A stretch of 40,690 nucleotides of DNA from Chersky-840 sp036511675 (GCA_036511675.1 DATCBU010000105.1:1-40690), one strand, 5' to 3'. Counted from the first letter of the stretch, positions 7,805-15,339 are shown. Notes: a model not told the origin generated them from the letters alone. A program made the numbers and translations.

Positions 7805-8828
7805 CCGCACGACGGTCACTGAGCTCGCCACCGCGCTCGGCACGCTCGGCATAGGAGACCTGCCCTCCACACTCACCCGGCGCCCCGAGCAACTCGATGT
7901 CGCCGAGGCGGTGTGGCCGCACCTCGACACCCTGTACGCCTCGGGAACCTTCGACGCCGAATTCGCCACCGCCTTCGCCAACGGGCGGGCGTTCCTCGAC
8001 GCGCCGGACGCCCTGCGGGGTCGCCGTCCGCGCCTGATCGAGTGGACCGGGGGCCGGCGGCCACCGGGGGACGAGGTGGCGCCCGTCGATCTCCGGATCG
8101 ACCACGTCTACCTGGTGAGCTGCAAGTACCTGTCGCGCAACATCGCCAATCCGTCCCCGGCCCGGCTGTTCGACGGATTGCTCGCCACGTCGGGGACCTG
8201 GGAGCAGACCGACTGGTACGAGGTGGTGGCTCCCGACGAACTGCGCGCCCTGTATGACGCCTGTCGCCGCGCCACGGGCCTCACAGATCTTGCCGAGGAC
8301 CTCGGGGCGCTCGGGACCGATGACCGCCAGCGCCTCCGGCGCGCCCTGCCCGGCCGGTCGTATCCCCCCGAGGCGCGCCAGGCCTACCGGCAGCTGTGCG
8401 CACAGGTCAGCGCCGCCTCGGCCCAGCGCTGGAGCGCCAACGTCGAGCGCAGTCATGCGGCGGAGAAGCTGATGTGGCGATTGCTCCGGGTGGGCAACGC
8501 CGCCTACTTCCTGCTCGGCGCCGACCCCCGCCGTTCGCTTCGCCTGCGCGTGGCGAGCTCGTGGGACTGGCGCCAGGCGTACCGCTTCGTGGGCCTCGAC
8601 ATCACCGCCGCCGCCTCCGGTCAGCCCCAGGTGAACTGGACCATCACCTATGTCGAGCGCGCCACCCTGCGCCGGCGGTCGGTGCAGGGGCACGTGGAGG
8701 TGCGCTGGAGCCACGGCCGCTTCGCCCAACCGCCCGAGGCCAAGGTGTATCTCGACACCCCGACGGACGAGCTCCCGGGCTACTTCCCGCTCGAACGCGG
8801 GGCCGACCAGCCCGAGCTGTGGGACTGA
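7794..8828 (+). CDS. Putative PD-(D/E)XK-like endonuclease partner of the DNA methyltransferase
   Basis: A 344-residue protein with a GTG start at 7794, so its first codons overlap the last 11 bases of the methyltransferase gene. The gene is clearly coupled. Residues 78-125 contain RPRLIEWTGGRRPPGDE, then PVDLRID and YLVSCKYLS. The spacing D99...S109-C-K111 resembles the PD-(D/E)XK nuclease core with Ser in place of the usual acidic residue. E83 and D94/E95 are further acidic candidates. Downstream parts are rich in Arg and Trp and show no known domain to me. By position (methylase first, partner second, shared translation) a restriction endonuclease is the best guess. An alternative is an accessory protein needed for methylation or for another defence outcome. 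The start choice is firm and the function is inferred. Confidence 0.7.
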   Translation: MPDDRTTVTELATALGTLGIGDLPSTLTRRPEQLDVAEAVWPHLDTLYASGTFDAEFATAFANGRAFLDAPDALRGRRPRLIEWTGGRRPPGDEVAPVDLRIDHVYLVSCKYLSRNIANPSPARLFDGLLATSGTWEQTDWYEVVAPDELRALYDACRRATGLTDLAEDLGALGTDDRQRLRRALPGRSYPPEARQAYRQLCAQVSAASAQRWSANVERSHAAEKLMWRLLRVGNAAYFLLGADPRRSLRLRVASSWDWRQAYRFVGLDITAAASGQPQVNWTITYVERATLRRRSVQGHVEVRWSHGRFAQPPEAKVYLDTPTDELPGYFPLERGADQPELWD

Positions 8829-8842
8829 GGGCGCACGGTCGG

Positions 8843-9442
8843 TCAGGCGTCGACTTGGCGGCGACCTTCCAGGGCACGCCCCAGCGTCAGCTCGTCGGCG
8901 TACTCGAGGTCCCCGCCGACAGGCAGGCCACTGGCGATCCGGGTGACGGTGAGCCCGATCGGCTTCAAGAGCCGGGCCAGGTACATGGCGGTGGCCTCAC
9001 CCTCGAGGTTGGGGTTGGTGCACAGGATGATCTCGGTCACTGCATCGTCGTTCAGGCGACCGAGCAACTCCTTGATGCGCAATTGGTCGGGCCCGATCCC
9101 CTCGATCGGGTTGAGGGCGCCGTGCAACACGTGGTAGCGCCCGCGGAATTCCTGTGTCTTCTCCACCGCCACGATGTCGCGGGGGTCTTCGACCACGCAC
9201 AGGACCGTGGCGTCACGCCGCGGGTCGCTGCAGATCTCGCACAGATCGCCTTCTGCCACGTTGAAGCATTGCGGGCACAACGTGATGCGCTCTTTCACCG
9301 CCACGATGGCATCGGCCAGGCGCATGGCGTCCTCGGGTGCCACCTTCAACAGGTGAAAGGCGATGCGCTGGGCGGACTTCGGCCCGACGCCGGGAAGGCG
9401 ACCGAGCTCGTCCACCAGGGCCTGCAGCGGTCCGGCGAACAC
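8843..9442 (-). CDS. recR: Recombination mediator protein RecR
   Basis: RecR forms a ring clamp that loads RecA with RecO (RecFOR pathway) in gap repair. The 199-residue protein shows the full family order: helix-hairpin-helix LPGVGPKSAQRIAFHLL at 16-32, a four-cysteine zinc site C56-x2-C59 and C68-x2-C71, then a Toprim domain from about 80 (VLCVVEDPRDIVAVE) to CTNPNLEGEATAMYL, and the C-terminal ASGLPVGGDLEYADELTLGRAL. The start codon is GTG at 9442, two bases after the dnaX stop. A YbaB/EbfC gene usually sits between dnaX and recR and is absent here. The gene is convergent with the putative nuclease gene. Confidence 0.97.
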   Translation of the reverse strand: MFAGPLQALVDELGRLPGVGPKSAQRIAFHLLKVAPEDAMRLADAIVAVKERITLCPQCFNVAEGDLCEICSDPRRDATVLCVVEDPRDIVAVEKTQEFRGRYHVLHGALNPIEGIGPDQLRIKELLGRLNDDAVTEIILCTNPNLEGEATAMYLARLLKPIGLTVTRIASGLPVGGDLEYADELTLGRALEGRRQVDA

Positions 9443-9444
9443 CC

Positions 9445-11463
9445 CTACACCTCTTGGGCGCCGGGGAAGGCCTGCTTGAGCCGCTGCTCGGGAGTGAGCC
9501 CGGCGCCGGCGAGCTCGGTCTCGGCGGCCAGGACAGCGGGATCGAGGAGGTCCGGGGCGTCCTCACGCTCGGGCGCGACGGATCGGGACGGCGTGGGGTC
9601 GGGGGTGGCGTCAGCGTCGGTGGGGGTTGCCGCGGCTCGCCGGGTCCGAGGCTTCGCCGTCGGCGCCGCCTGGGGGCCAGGGGACGGGGCAGCGGGCACC
9701 GGGCCGGGCTCGTCGACGGCCTCGACGTCGACCACCAGCCGGATGGGCACCGGCGTCCCGAAGCGCGTGGCCAGGGCGGCTTCGACGTCCAGACGGACCT
9801 CTTCGCAGTAGGAACGGTGCGTCTCGTTGGGCAGGGCGAAGACCGCCGTCGTCCCGTCGACGTCGAGGAACCGACCCACCCGGAAACGGGCCCTGGCCCG
9901 GTTGGGCAACTGCGCCAACAGCCCGTCGCCCCAGACCTGGACGAGCTCGTCGCGCGACGGCAGGGTGGCGAGCGCGCCGGCGGGCTCGACCCGGGCCGAA
10001 GACGCCACCGTCGATCCCGATGCCGGCTCGGGGCCAGGTGTGCCCGCACCCGGTGCATCAGGTCGGGGCGAACGACCGGTCGAACCGCTCTGACGCCTGA
10101 CCGCCCCCAGTGTTCGGCGCGCCAGATCAGGCCCGCTCTCGTTGCCGGTCGCCCCCGACGTCGTCGGTGTGGACGGATCGGCCTTGTCCGGCGCGTCCGA
10201 TGCTGCCGTCTCCGATGCTGCCGTCTCCGATGCGAAAGCTCGGGTCGGGGAAGGGCCACCCGCCGGAGGGGGAGGAACATCCAGGGTGCGCGCCGGGGCG
10301 ACCTCAATCGAGGTCGGCGCGTCCACTGAGCCGCGTTCGGCCAGGGCGCGTTCCAGTCGCTCGACCCGCTCCAACAGGGCGATGGTGGAGTCGTCGGCCT
10401 GGGGGTGGGTGAGCTTGATCAGGGCGACCTCGAGATGCACGCGCTGGTCGGGGATGTCGCGCATTTCCACCTGGGCCCGTCCCAGTTCTTCGAGGGCGCG
10501 CACAAGCGCCGGGAGGCCCATACGACGAGCGGTGTCCTGTACCCGGGCACGGTCCGTGCCCGACAAGCTCACGAGCTCTCCTGCCACGGTGGCCAGGAAC
10601 CCTTGGCGGAGGTACTCGGCCAGATCGGCGGCCAGGCGCTGGGGGTCGCGCCCTGCCTCCGACGCCTGTGCCACCGCCACCAGGGCCCGGGCGGGATCGC
10701 GCTCGGCCAGGGCCTCAGCCAACTCCGCCAGCACCTCGATGTCATCGTCGACCACGCCGCCGGCGGCGACCTGGTCCAACGCCGAGAGCGCATCACGGGC
10801 CGATCCCCGGCCCCGTCGCACGGCGGCGTCGAGCGCCTCGTCGGGGAGCACCAAACCGGCGGTGCTCCGCACCTGGTGGAGCAGGGCCGACAGCGTCTCG
10901 GATCCGAGGAGGCGGAACTCGAAATGCTGGGTTCGGCTCCGGATGGTGGGGAGCACTTTCTGGGCGTCGGTGGTGGCCAACACGAACACGACGTGGCCCG
11001 GGGGCTCCTCCAGTGTCTTGAGCAGCGCGTTCGACGCCGCGGTGGAGAGCATGTGCACTTCGTCGACGATGTAGACCTTCCACCGGCCCGGAGTGCCTAG
11101 GGCCGCATGGGACACGAGATCGCGCATGGCGTCGACACCGTTGTTCGACGCCGCGTCGAGCTCGTGCACGTCCAGGGACGCGCCACGGGCGATCTCCACA
11201 CACGAGTCACAGTGCCCGCAGGGCTCGCCGTCCTCGAGAGCCGCGCAATTCAACGCCTTGGCGAGAATGCGGGCCGTGGAGGTCTTCCCCGTCCCGCGCG
11301 GGCCGCTGAAGAGATACGCGTGCCCGACCCGACCGTCGCGTACCGCGTTTCTCAACGCCAGGCTGACGTGCTCCTGGCCGAGCACCTCCGCGAAGCGCTG
11401 CGGGCGGAAACGACGGTACAGAGACTGGTAGGGAACGAAGTCCTTGTCGCCGGCGGCGGCCAC
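9445..11463 (-). CDS. dnaX: DNA polymerase III gamma/tau subunit
   Basis: The clamp-loader ATPase of the replicative polymerase. It opens with YQSLYRRFRPQRFAEVLGQE, then Walker A GPRGTGKT at 54-61, a four-cysteine zinc module (C73, C82, C85, C88), Walker B VYIVDEVHML near 130-139 and sensor/SRC region TIRSRTQHFEFRLL. The AAA+ and collar domains take about 370 residues. A Ser/Pro/Ala-rich linker (about 375-530) and a conserved C-terminal module with RDELVQVWGDGLLAQLPNRA follow, as in other actinobacterial tau proteins. Length is 672 residues. No slippery A-tract for gamma frameshifting is evident in this GC-rich gene. The GTG start at 11463 has no strong Shine-Dalgarno. The SRP RNA lies directly upstream on the same strand. 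Confidence 0.97.
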   Translation of the reverse strand: MAAAGDKDFVPYQSLYRRFRPQRFAEVLGQEHVSLALRNAVRDGRVGHAYLFSGPRGTGKTSTARILAKALNCAALEDGEPCGHCDSCVEIARGASLDVHELDAASNNGVDAMRDLVSHAALGTPGRWKVYIVDEVHMLSTAASNALLKTLEEPPGHVVFVLATTDAQKVLPTIRSRTQHFEFRLLGSETLSALLHQVRSTAGLVLPDEALDAAVRRGRGSARDALSALDQVAAGGVVDDDIEVLAELAEALAERDPARALVAVAQASEAGRDPQRLAADLAEYLRQGFLATVAGELVSLSGTDRARVQDTARRMGLPALVRALEELGRAQVEMRDIPDQRVHLEVALIKLTHPQADDSTIALLERVERLERALAERGSVDAPTSIEVAPARTLDVPPPPAGGPSPTRAFASETAASETAASDAPDKADPSTPTTSGATGNESGPDLARRTLGAVRRQSGSTGRSPRPDAPGAGTPGPEPASGSTVASSARVEPAGALATLPSRDELVQVWGDGLLAQLPNRARARFRVGRFLDVDGTTAVFALPNETHRSYCEEVRLDVEAALATRFGTPVPIRLVVDVEAVDEPGPVPAAPSPGPQAAPTAKPRTRRAAATPTDADATPDPTPSRSVAPEREDAPDLLDPAVLAAETELAGAGLTPEQRLKQAFPGAQEV

Positions 11464-11559
11464 GGCCGCAGCCTATCGGGGGGACCGGACACCCTCGTCC
11501 CCCTGGTCAGGGCGATGCGCCGCCATGTGGGGCGCCGGTGATCGGTGGTGACGGGTGCC

Positions 11560-11685
11560 GGTGTTCGGTGCGACGGCCAGGTTTGCTACGGCACACGACC
11601 GGACCCGCTGAGAGCTGCTGCCTTCCGGCCCTGACTCGGTTCACGGGAGATCGTTGCGCAGGACCCGGCCGTCGCACGGAGCACC
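11560..11685 (-). ncRNA. ffs: Signal recognition particle RNA (small bacterial type)
   Basis: On the minus strand the apical loop reads GTCAGGGCCGGAAGGCAGCAGC, split here as GTCAGGGCCGG and AAGGCAGCAGC. This is the universally conserved GGAA-type tetraloop and asymmetric internal loop that bind Ffh. The flanks pair: the 5' arm GTGCGACGGCCGGGT matches the 3' arm ACCTGGCCGTCGCAC with one G-U wobble, and pairing extends outward with two mismatches. Inner CCCG/CGGG pairing brackets the loop. The ends are estimated from the limits of pairing. Placement upstream of dnaX and next to tRNA-Ser is as in other actinobacteria. Confidence 0.9.
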
Positions 11686-11737
11686 GGACAATGCATCGCA
11701 GACGATAGCCTCCCTGCTGCTGCGCACCGGCAGCTCC

Positions 11738-11822
11738 GGAGGAGTGCGAGAGCGGCCGAATCGGCACGACTGGAAATCGTGTGTGGGGAAACTCACCGTG
11801 GGTTCAAATCCCACCTCCTCCG
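11738..11822 (+). tRNA. tRNA-Ser (anticodon GGA)
   Basis: An 85-base cloverleaf with a long variable arm, as expected for serine. Acceptor stem is GGAGGAG/CTCCTCC, anticodon stem CACGA/TCGTG around loop CTGGAAA, and T-arm GTGGG-TTCAAAT-CCCAC, discriminator G. CCA is not encoded. It reads UCC and UCU codons. It lies divergent from the SRP RNA and about 60 bases before tadA. Confidence 0.96.
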
Positions 11823-11882
11823 CGTCAAAGGCCGGCGGCGAGGCGGGAACTCCCGCCTGCCGTCTGGCCTACCGTGTGTCTC

Positions 11883-12362
11883 GTGGCCGAGGCACCGAGC
11901 GACCGGGGACGACGACTCGACGACCACGCCGCCATGCGCCTGGCGCTGGCCGAGGCGACCCGAGCCGCCAGCCACGGCGACGTGCCCGTGGGTGCGGTGG
12001 CCGTGGTGGACGGGCGTGTCGTGTCGGCACGTCACAACGAGCGCGAGATCGGGGGCGACCCCACCGCCCACGCCGAGATCCTGGCCCTACGCGATGCCGC
12101 CGCCGCCCTGGGCACCTGGAGGCTCGGGGACGTCACGCTGGTGGTAACGCTCGAGCCCTGCGTCATGTGCGCCGGTGCCCTGGTGGCGGCGCGGGTAGGG
12201 CGGCTCGTGTTCGGAGCCACCGATCCCAAGGCCGGGGCTTGTGGGTCGCTCTACCAGTTGTGCGCCGATCCCCGCCTCAACCACGAATTGCCGGTGACTG
12301 CCGACGTGCTCGCCGCCGAGTGTGGTGTGGTGCTGGCCGAGTTCTTCGCCGCCCGGCGGTGA
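11883..12362 (+). CDS. tadA: tRNA-specific adenosine deaminase
   Basis: Deaminates adenosine 34 of tRNA-Arg(ACG) to inosine. From GTG 11883 the product has 159 residues. ATG 11934 (142 residues) is the other plausible start, because the family similarity begins at MRLALAEATRAASHGDVPVGAVAVV. The zinc and catalytic motifs are complete: H63-A-E65 in PTAHAEILAL and P-C93-x2-C96 in EPCVMCAGALV. The C-terminal segment PKAGACGSLYQLCADPRLNHELPV is the RNA-binding part typical of TadA rather than other cytidine/guanine deaminases. It lies just downstream of tRNA-Ser and could be read through from it. The following small gene overlaps its stop. Confidence 0.94.
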   Translation: MAEAPSDRGRRLDDHAAMRLALAEATRAASHGDVPVGAVAVVDGRVVSARHNEREIGGDPTAHAEILALRDAAAALGTWRLGDVTLVVTLEPCVMCAGALVAARVGRLVFGATDPKAGACGSLYQLCADPRLNHELPVTADVLAAECGVVLAEFFAARR

Positions 12363-12667
12363 CAGAGCGAACACCGGGCCGAAAGCTGGCTCGACCGGGC
12401 ACCCGGGCCCGGCGCTGGACGTCGTTCGTCGCCGACGAGCCGACACCCGGCAAGGCCGTGCGGGGACTGCACGAACAGGTCAATCCCGGACATCGCCTGC
12501 GCGTCGAGCACGATGCCCACACCCTGCTCATCCATCTCAGCGACGAGGATGCCGGAGGTTGGACCACCTTCGCCGTCGATCGGGTGACACGTCGATGGGC
12601 CGTAGCCCAGGCGCCACGACAAGTCGACGCCGCGTCGCAAGCGTATGACGGCCTCTACGAGGCCTAG
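12359..12667 (+). CDS. Small conserved-looking protein coupled to tadA
   Basis: A 102-residue frame starting with GTG at 12359, which overlaps the tadA TGA as GTGA. The N-terminus is very basic (TERTPGRKLARPGTRARRW). The rest alternates strands and turns: GHRLRVEHDAHTLLIHLSDEDAGGWTTFAVD, split as GHRLRVEHDAHTL and LIHLSDEDAGGWTTFAVD, then RRWAVAQAPRQVDAASQAYDGLYEA. I do not recognise a family. The amphipathic pattern and the exact overlap argue for a real gene. A role with tRNA or RNA is only suggested by the basic tail and the neighbour. Confidence 0.6.
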   Translation: MTERTPGRKLARPGTRARRWTSFVADEPTPGKAVRGLHEQVNPGHRLRVEHDAHTLLIHLSDEDAGGWTTFAVDRVTRRWAVAQAPRQVDAASQAYDGLYEA

Positions 12668-12671
12668 CCCT

Positions 12672-13097
12672 TCAGCGCACCTGTGACGATCGCAGGCGCG
12701 CGCGACGGCGGACGGTGTGCACACCCAAAAGAACCGCTAATACGATCCCACACACCGCATGCCAGCGAATCCGGGTGGGATGGCCCAGTGACCAGTCCCA
12801 GAACCCCGACACCAACATGCCGGCGGTCACCAAGGCCAAGAAGGCATCGGCCAGGGCCAGCCTCCCACCCCGGCTCTGCAGCGTCCGAAACCGCCCCAGC
12901 CGAGCGGCCAGCATGACCGACGTCCGGCGGCGCTGGAACAGGTGCACAACCACGAGGGCGACAAAGACCAGGCCGACCACGATATGGATGGTCAGGACCG
13001 TCTCGAACACCAGGGACACCGACGCCGTGACGATCAGGCCGAGATGGACACACCACCGGGCCGCGGATCGTCGGGGACGGCGCGCGCGCTGCGACAT
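12672..13097 (-). CDS. Four-helix membrane protein with conserved histidines (DUF4405 / cytochrome b561-like)
   Basis: ATG 13097 has GGAG six bases upstream, giving 141 residues. A second ATG at 13109 is possible. Four hydrophobic helices are visible: WCVHLGLIVTASVSLVFETV, IHIVVGLVFVALVVVHLF, LALADAFLALVTAGMLVSGF and WHAVCGIVLAVLLGVHTV. Histidines sit inside or at the ends of the helices (VHL, IHI, VVHLF, GHPTRIRWH, GVHT). This resembles small DUF4405/b561-type proteins in which paired histidines carry heme. The tail is basic. It is convergent with the small gene after tadA, only four bases away. Heme binding is an inference from the histidine pattern and is not demonstrated by the sequence. 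Confidence 0.75.
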   Translation of the reverse strand: MSQRARRPRRSAARWCVHLGLIVTASVSLVFETVLTIHIVVGLVFVALVVVHLFQRRRTSVMLAARLGRFRTLQSRGGRLALADAFLALVTAGMLVSGFWDWSLGHPTRIRWHAVCGIVLAVLLGVHTVRRRARLRSSQVR

Positions 13098-13194
13098 GGT
13101 CGGCTCCATGCATCGAGTCTGCGACGCGGCGACGGTCCAGGACATCGGGCATGACCCTGATCGGACCCCGAGGCGAGACGTTCCGACCGCGCCC

Positions 13195-13225
13195 GTACCG
13201 AGGGCGGCCCGTCCCTCGCCGGTAC
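13195..13225 (+). promoter_or_regulatory. Interrupted inverted repeat upstream of the cold-shock-fusion gene
   Basis: GTACCGAGGG pairs with CCCTC-(GCC)-GGTAC, five plus five base pairs with a three-base bulge. A -10-like TACTGT (13223-13228) overlaps the 3' arm, about 40 bases before ATG 13269. It could be an operator or a leader hairpin. Confidence 0.3.
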
Positions 13226-13268
13226 TGTGGGGTGTCGCGGCGGCCGATCATCGATGACGGAGTGACCG

Positions 13269-13916
13269 ATGGACGACTTGTCTGATGAGGACGCGTGGTT
13301 GGCTGAGCACCAACGACCCCACCCTGACGTAGTGCTCGACGAGTGGGCACAGCACGCGTTGGACGGGTACGACGCCGATCTTCCTCCCGGTTACTCGATC
13401 AGCGTCGAACCCGACGACGACGGATACCTCGAGTTCTTCCTCACCTGTGGCGGGGAAACGCACAGTGGCGGCAGCAGTGGCATCGACCGGGAGTCGGTTG
13501 GATGGAAGCTCAGAGAGCTCCAGGGAGAGCTGATCGAGCACGAGTTCGGGTATGGCTGGCCCCGTTGCCCTTCCCACGGGTCCCATCCCCTGCGGGCCGC
13601 CGAGGACGGTTGGCACTGCCCCGCGACGGGATCACACGATGTGTGGGAGTACGGCAGCCTGGCGCGAGTGCCGGTGGCACCCGAGCCGGACAGGGCTGAC
13701 GGCGAGGTCCGGTGGTTCCTGGCCGATCTGGGATGGGGGGTCATCGCCCACTGCGATGGTGACCTGTGGGTCCACTTCAGCCAGATCGACGGCGTGGGCT
13801 ACCGCAGCCTCGACGACGGCGAGCCGGTCACCTTCGACGTGGCCTCGCCGAGACAGGCGAAGTTCCGCCGGGCCGACAACGTGCGACGGATCTCCCGACT
13901 CGAGGGGCTGGTCTGA
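13269..13916 (+). CDS. Unknown N-terminal domain fused to a cold-shock domain
   Basis: A 215-residue acidic protein. ATG 13269 has GGAG six bases upstream. Residues 145-206 read as a cold-shock (OB-fold) domain: GEVRWFLADLGWGVIAH corresponds to the usual G-V-K-W-F-N...G-F-G-F-I, DLWVHFSQI to the RNP2-like D-V-F-V-H-F-S, and DGVGYRSLDDGEPVTFDV to the G-x-x-L-x-x-G-x-x-V-x-F strand. Both aromatic motifs are altered (GWGVI, DLWVHF). Residues 1-130 match nothing I know but include C100-P-S-H103...C117 and W95, W115, which could form a small metal site. Free-standing cold-shock proteins are about 67 residues, so this is a fusion. Nucleic-acid binding is likely and its target unknown. Confidence 0.8.
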   Translation: MDDLSDEDAWLAEHQRPHPDVVLDEWAQHALDGYDADLPPGYSISVEPDDDGYLEFFLTCGGETHSGGSSGIDRESVGWKLRELQGELIEHEFGYGWPRCPSHGSHPLRAAEDGWHCPATGSHDVWEYGSLARVPVAPEPDRADGEVRWFLADLGWGVIAHCDGDLWVHFSQIDGVGYRSLDDGEPVTFDVASPRQAKFRRADNVRRISRLEGLV

Positions 13917-13983
13917 CCCGAGGACCGGGACCGCGCCGAGATGGCACCGATGAGTTCGGCACGACGGTTCCGTCTGACAGGAG

Positions 13984-15012
13984 ATGCCGGACATTTTGAG
14001 CGCCCCACCCTCGGTAACATGCGCTCCCGTGGCCGTGCGTGAAGCTCCTCTGGCTCTTTCGGACCTGGAGCCGTTCCGCCGGGAGCTGACCGGGTACTGC
14101 TACCGCATGCTGGGCTCGGGTTTCGAAGCCGAGGACGCCGTCCAAGAGGCGATGGTTCGGGCCTGGCGTCATGCCGAGACGTTCGAGGGACGCTCGAGCG
14201 TGCGCTCATGGCTGTATCGCATCGCCACCAATGTGTGCATCGACATGCACCGCCAGGTCCAGCGCCGGGCCCGACCCATGGAGATGGGCCCGGCTTCGCC
14301 GCCCGATGAGTCTTTCCTCGGACCCTTGCTGCCCGAAGCGACGTGGGTGACTCCGATCCCCGACTCCCGCGTCGCCCCCGAAGGCGCAGACCCGGCTGAG
14401 ATCGCGCAGTACCGCGAATCGATTCGCCTCGCCTTCGTGACCGCTCTCCAGCACCTTCCGCCTCGCCAACGCGCCGCATTGATCCTGTGCGAGGTGCTGA
14501 GCTGGCAGGTGGCCGAGGTGGCCGAGCTTCTCGACGCCAGTGTTCCCGCCGTCAACAGCGCCTTGCAACGGGCCCGGGCCACGCTCCGAGCGCTCCCGGC
14601 CGAGACCCATCCTGGCGCACTGGACAGCGCCGATGCCGAGTTGCTGGAGCGCTATGTGAATGCCTTCGAGCGCTACGACATCGAGCGCCTGGTGACGCTG
14701 CTCCACGCCGATGCCGTGCAGTCGATGCCGCCGTTCGCCCTGTGGCTCAGGGGAGCGGCCGACATCGGGCACTGGATGGTGCTGCCCGGGCCCAGCGCAT
14801 GCCGGGGATCGCGCCTGGTGCCCGCCTCGGCGAACGGCTGCCCCACGTTCGGGCAGTACCGACGAGACCCGGCCGGAGGGTATGCGCCGTGGGCATTGCA
14901 GGTGCTCGAGGTCTCAGGAGGGAAGATCGCCGGGATGAGTTTCTTCCTGGCTTTTTTGGAACCCGAACGGCTCTTCCCCGAGTTCGGCCTGCCCCTCCAT
15001 CTCGACGCCTAG
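13984..15012 (+). CDS. ECF RNA polymerase sigma factor with SnoaL-like C-terminal domain (SigG/SigX5 type)
   Basis: Region 2 is clear (ELTGYCYRMLGSGFEAEDAV, then MVRAWRHAETFEGRSSVRSW and LYRIATNVCID). Region 4 is QHLPPRQRAALILCEVLSW with the helix-turn-helix VAEVAELLDASVPAVNSALQ. The C-terminal third (LLERYVNAFERYDIERLVTL, then MPPFALWLRGAADIGHWMV) is the SnoaL-like domain found in the SigG/SigJ/ECF41-related and SigX5 groups, where it tunes activity in place of an anti-sigma factor. Start is uncertain: ATG 13984 has GGAG directly adjacent with no spacer. In-frame GTG 14029 follows a TAACAT -10-like box at 14015-14020 and could be leaderless. The 3' end overlaps the convergent STAS-like gene by 99 bases. 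Confidence 0.9.
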   Translation: MPDILSAPPSVTCAPVAVREAPLALSDLEPFRRELTGYCYRMLGSGFEAEDAVQEAMVRAWRHAETFEGRSSVRSWLYRIATNVCIDMHRQVQRRARPMEMGPASPPDESFLGPLLPEATWVTPIPDSRVAPEGADPAEIAQYRESIRLAFVTALQHLPPRQRAALILCEVLSWQVAEVAELLDASVPAVNSALQRARATLRALPAETHPGALDSADAELLERYVNAFERYDIERLVTLLHADAVQSMPPFALWLRGAADIGHWMVLPGPSACRGSRLVPASANGCPTFGQYRRDPAGGYAPWALQVLEVSGGKIAGMSFFLAFLEPERLFPEFGLPLHLDA

Positions 15013-15222
15013 CCCGGCCAACGCCAGCAGCGCTCCCATGTCGGGCGACACCTCGCTGACAGTGATGTCACCTCCGATTCGTCGCGCCGCCAGCATCAGC
15101 CGAGCGATGGCGTCCACGGACCCCAGGTCCGGTGCACCTCGACCCCGGAGCACCACGCCGGCCAGCTCAGCCCCGTCTGCGCCCACGACCCGGACCCGGC
15201 ACCACAGCTCGACGCCTGCCAT
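14914..15222 (-). CDS. STAS-like domain protein overlapping the sigma factor gene in antisense
   Basis: 102 residues from ATG 15222 (GTG 15225 also in frame). The middle segment PDLGSVDAIARLMLAARRIG, then GDITVSEVSPDMGALLALAGLGVE, has the helix-strand-helix pattern of STAS/anti-sigma-antagonist domains (D-x-x-x-V-x-x-L-x-x-L...A...G...L...L). The N-terminus VELWCRVRVVGADGAEL supplies two strands. The tail GEEPFGFQKSQEETHPGDLPS, here split as GEEPFGFQKSQ and EETHPGDLPS, is encoded opposite the last codons of the sigma gene. I recall similar short proteins with such tails in actinobacteria, always hypothetical. A regulatory link to the adjacent sigma factor is tempting and unproven. Confidence 0.6.
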   Translation of the reverse strand: MAGVELWCRVRVVGADGAELAGVVLRGRGAPDLGSVDAIARLMLAARRIGGDITVSEVSPDMGALLALAGLGVEMEGQAELGEEPFGFQKSQEETHPGDLPS

Positions 15223-15318
15223 CACCAGGTGGACGGGCGACGGCCGACGATCTCATCGAGACCTTTCGCGACACCGATGACTTCTGTGATGCTGGTCCGT
15301 CGAAGCAGTGAAATGATC

Positions 15319-15334
15319 CTCCTGAGCAAAGGAG
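15319..15334 (+). promoter_or_regulatory. Hairpin that can mask the ribosome binding site of the VOC gene
   Basis: CTCCT-GAGCAA-AGGAG: the 3' arm is the Shine-Dalgarno sequence (AAAGGAG) five bases before ATG 15340. The 5' arm is its exact complement six bases upstream. Five base pairs is marginal but placed where it would affect translation. Confidence 0.35.
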
Positions 15335-15339
15335 CAGCT

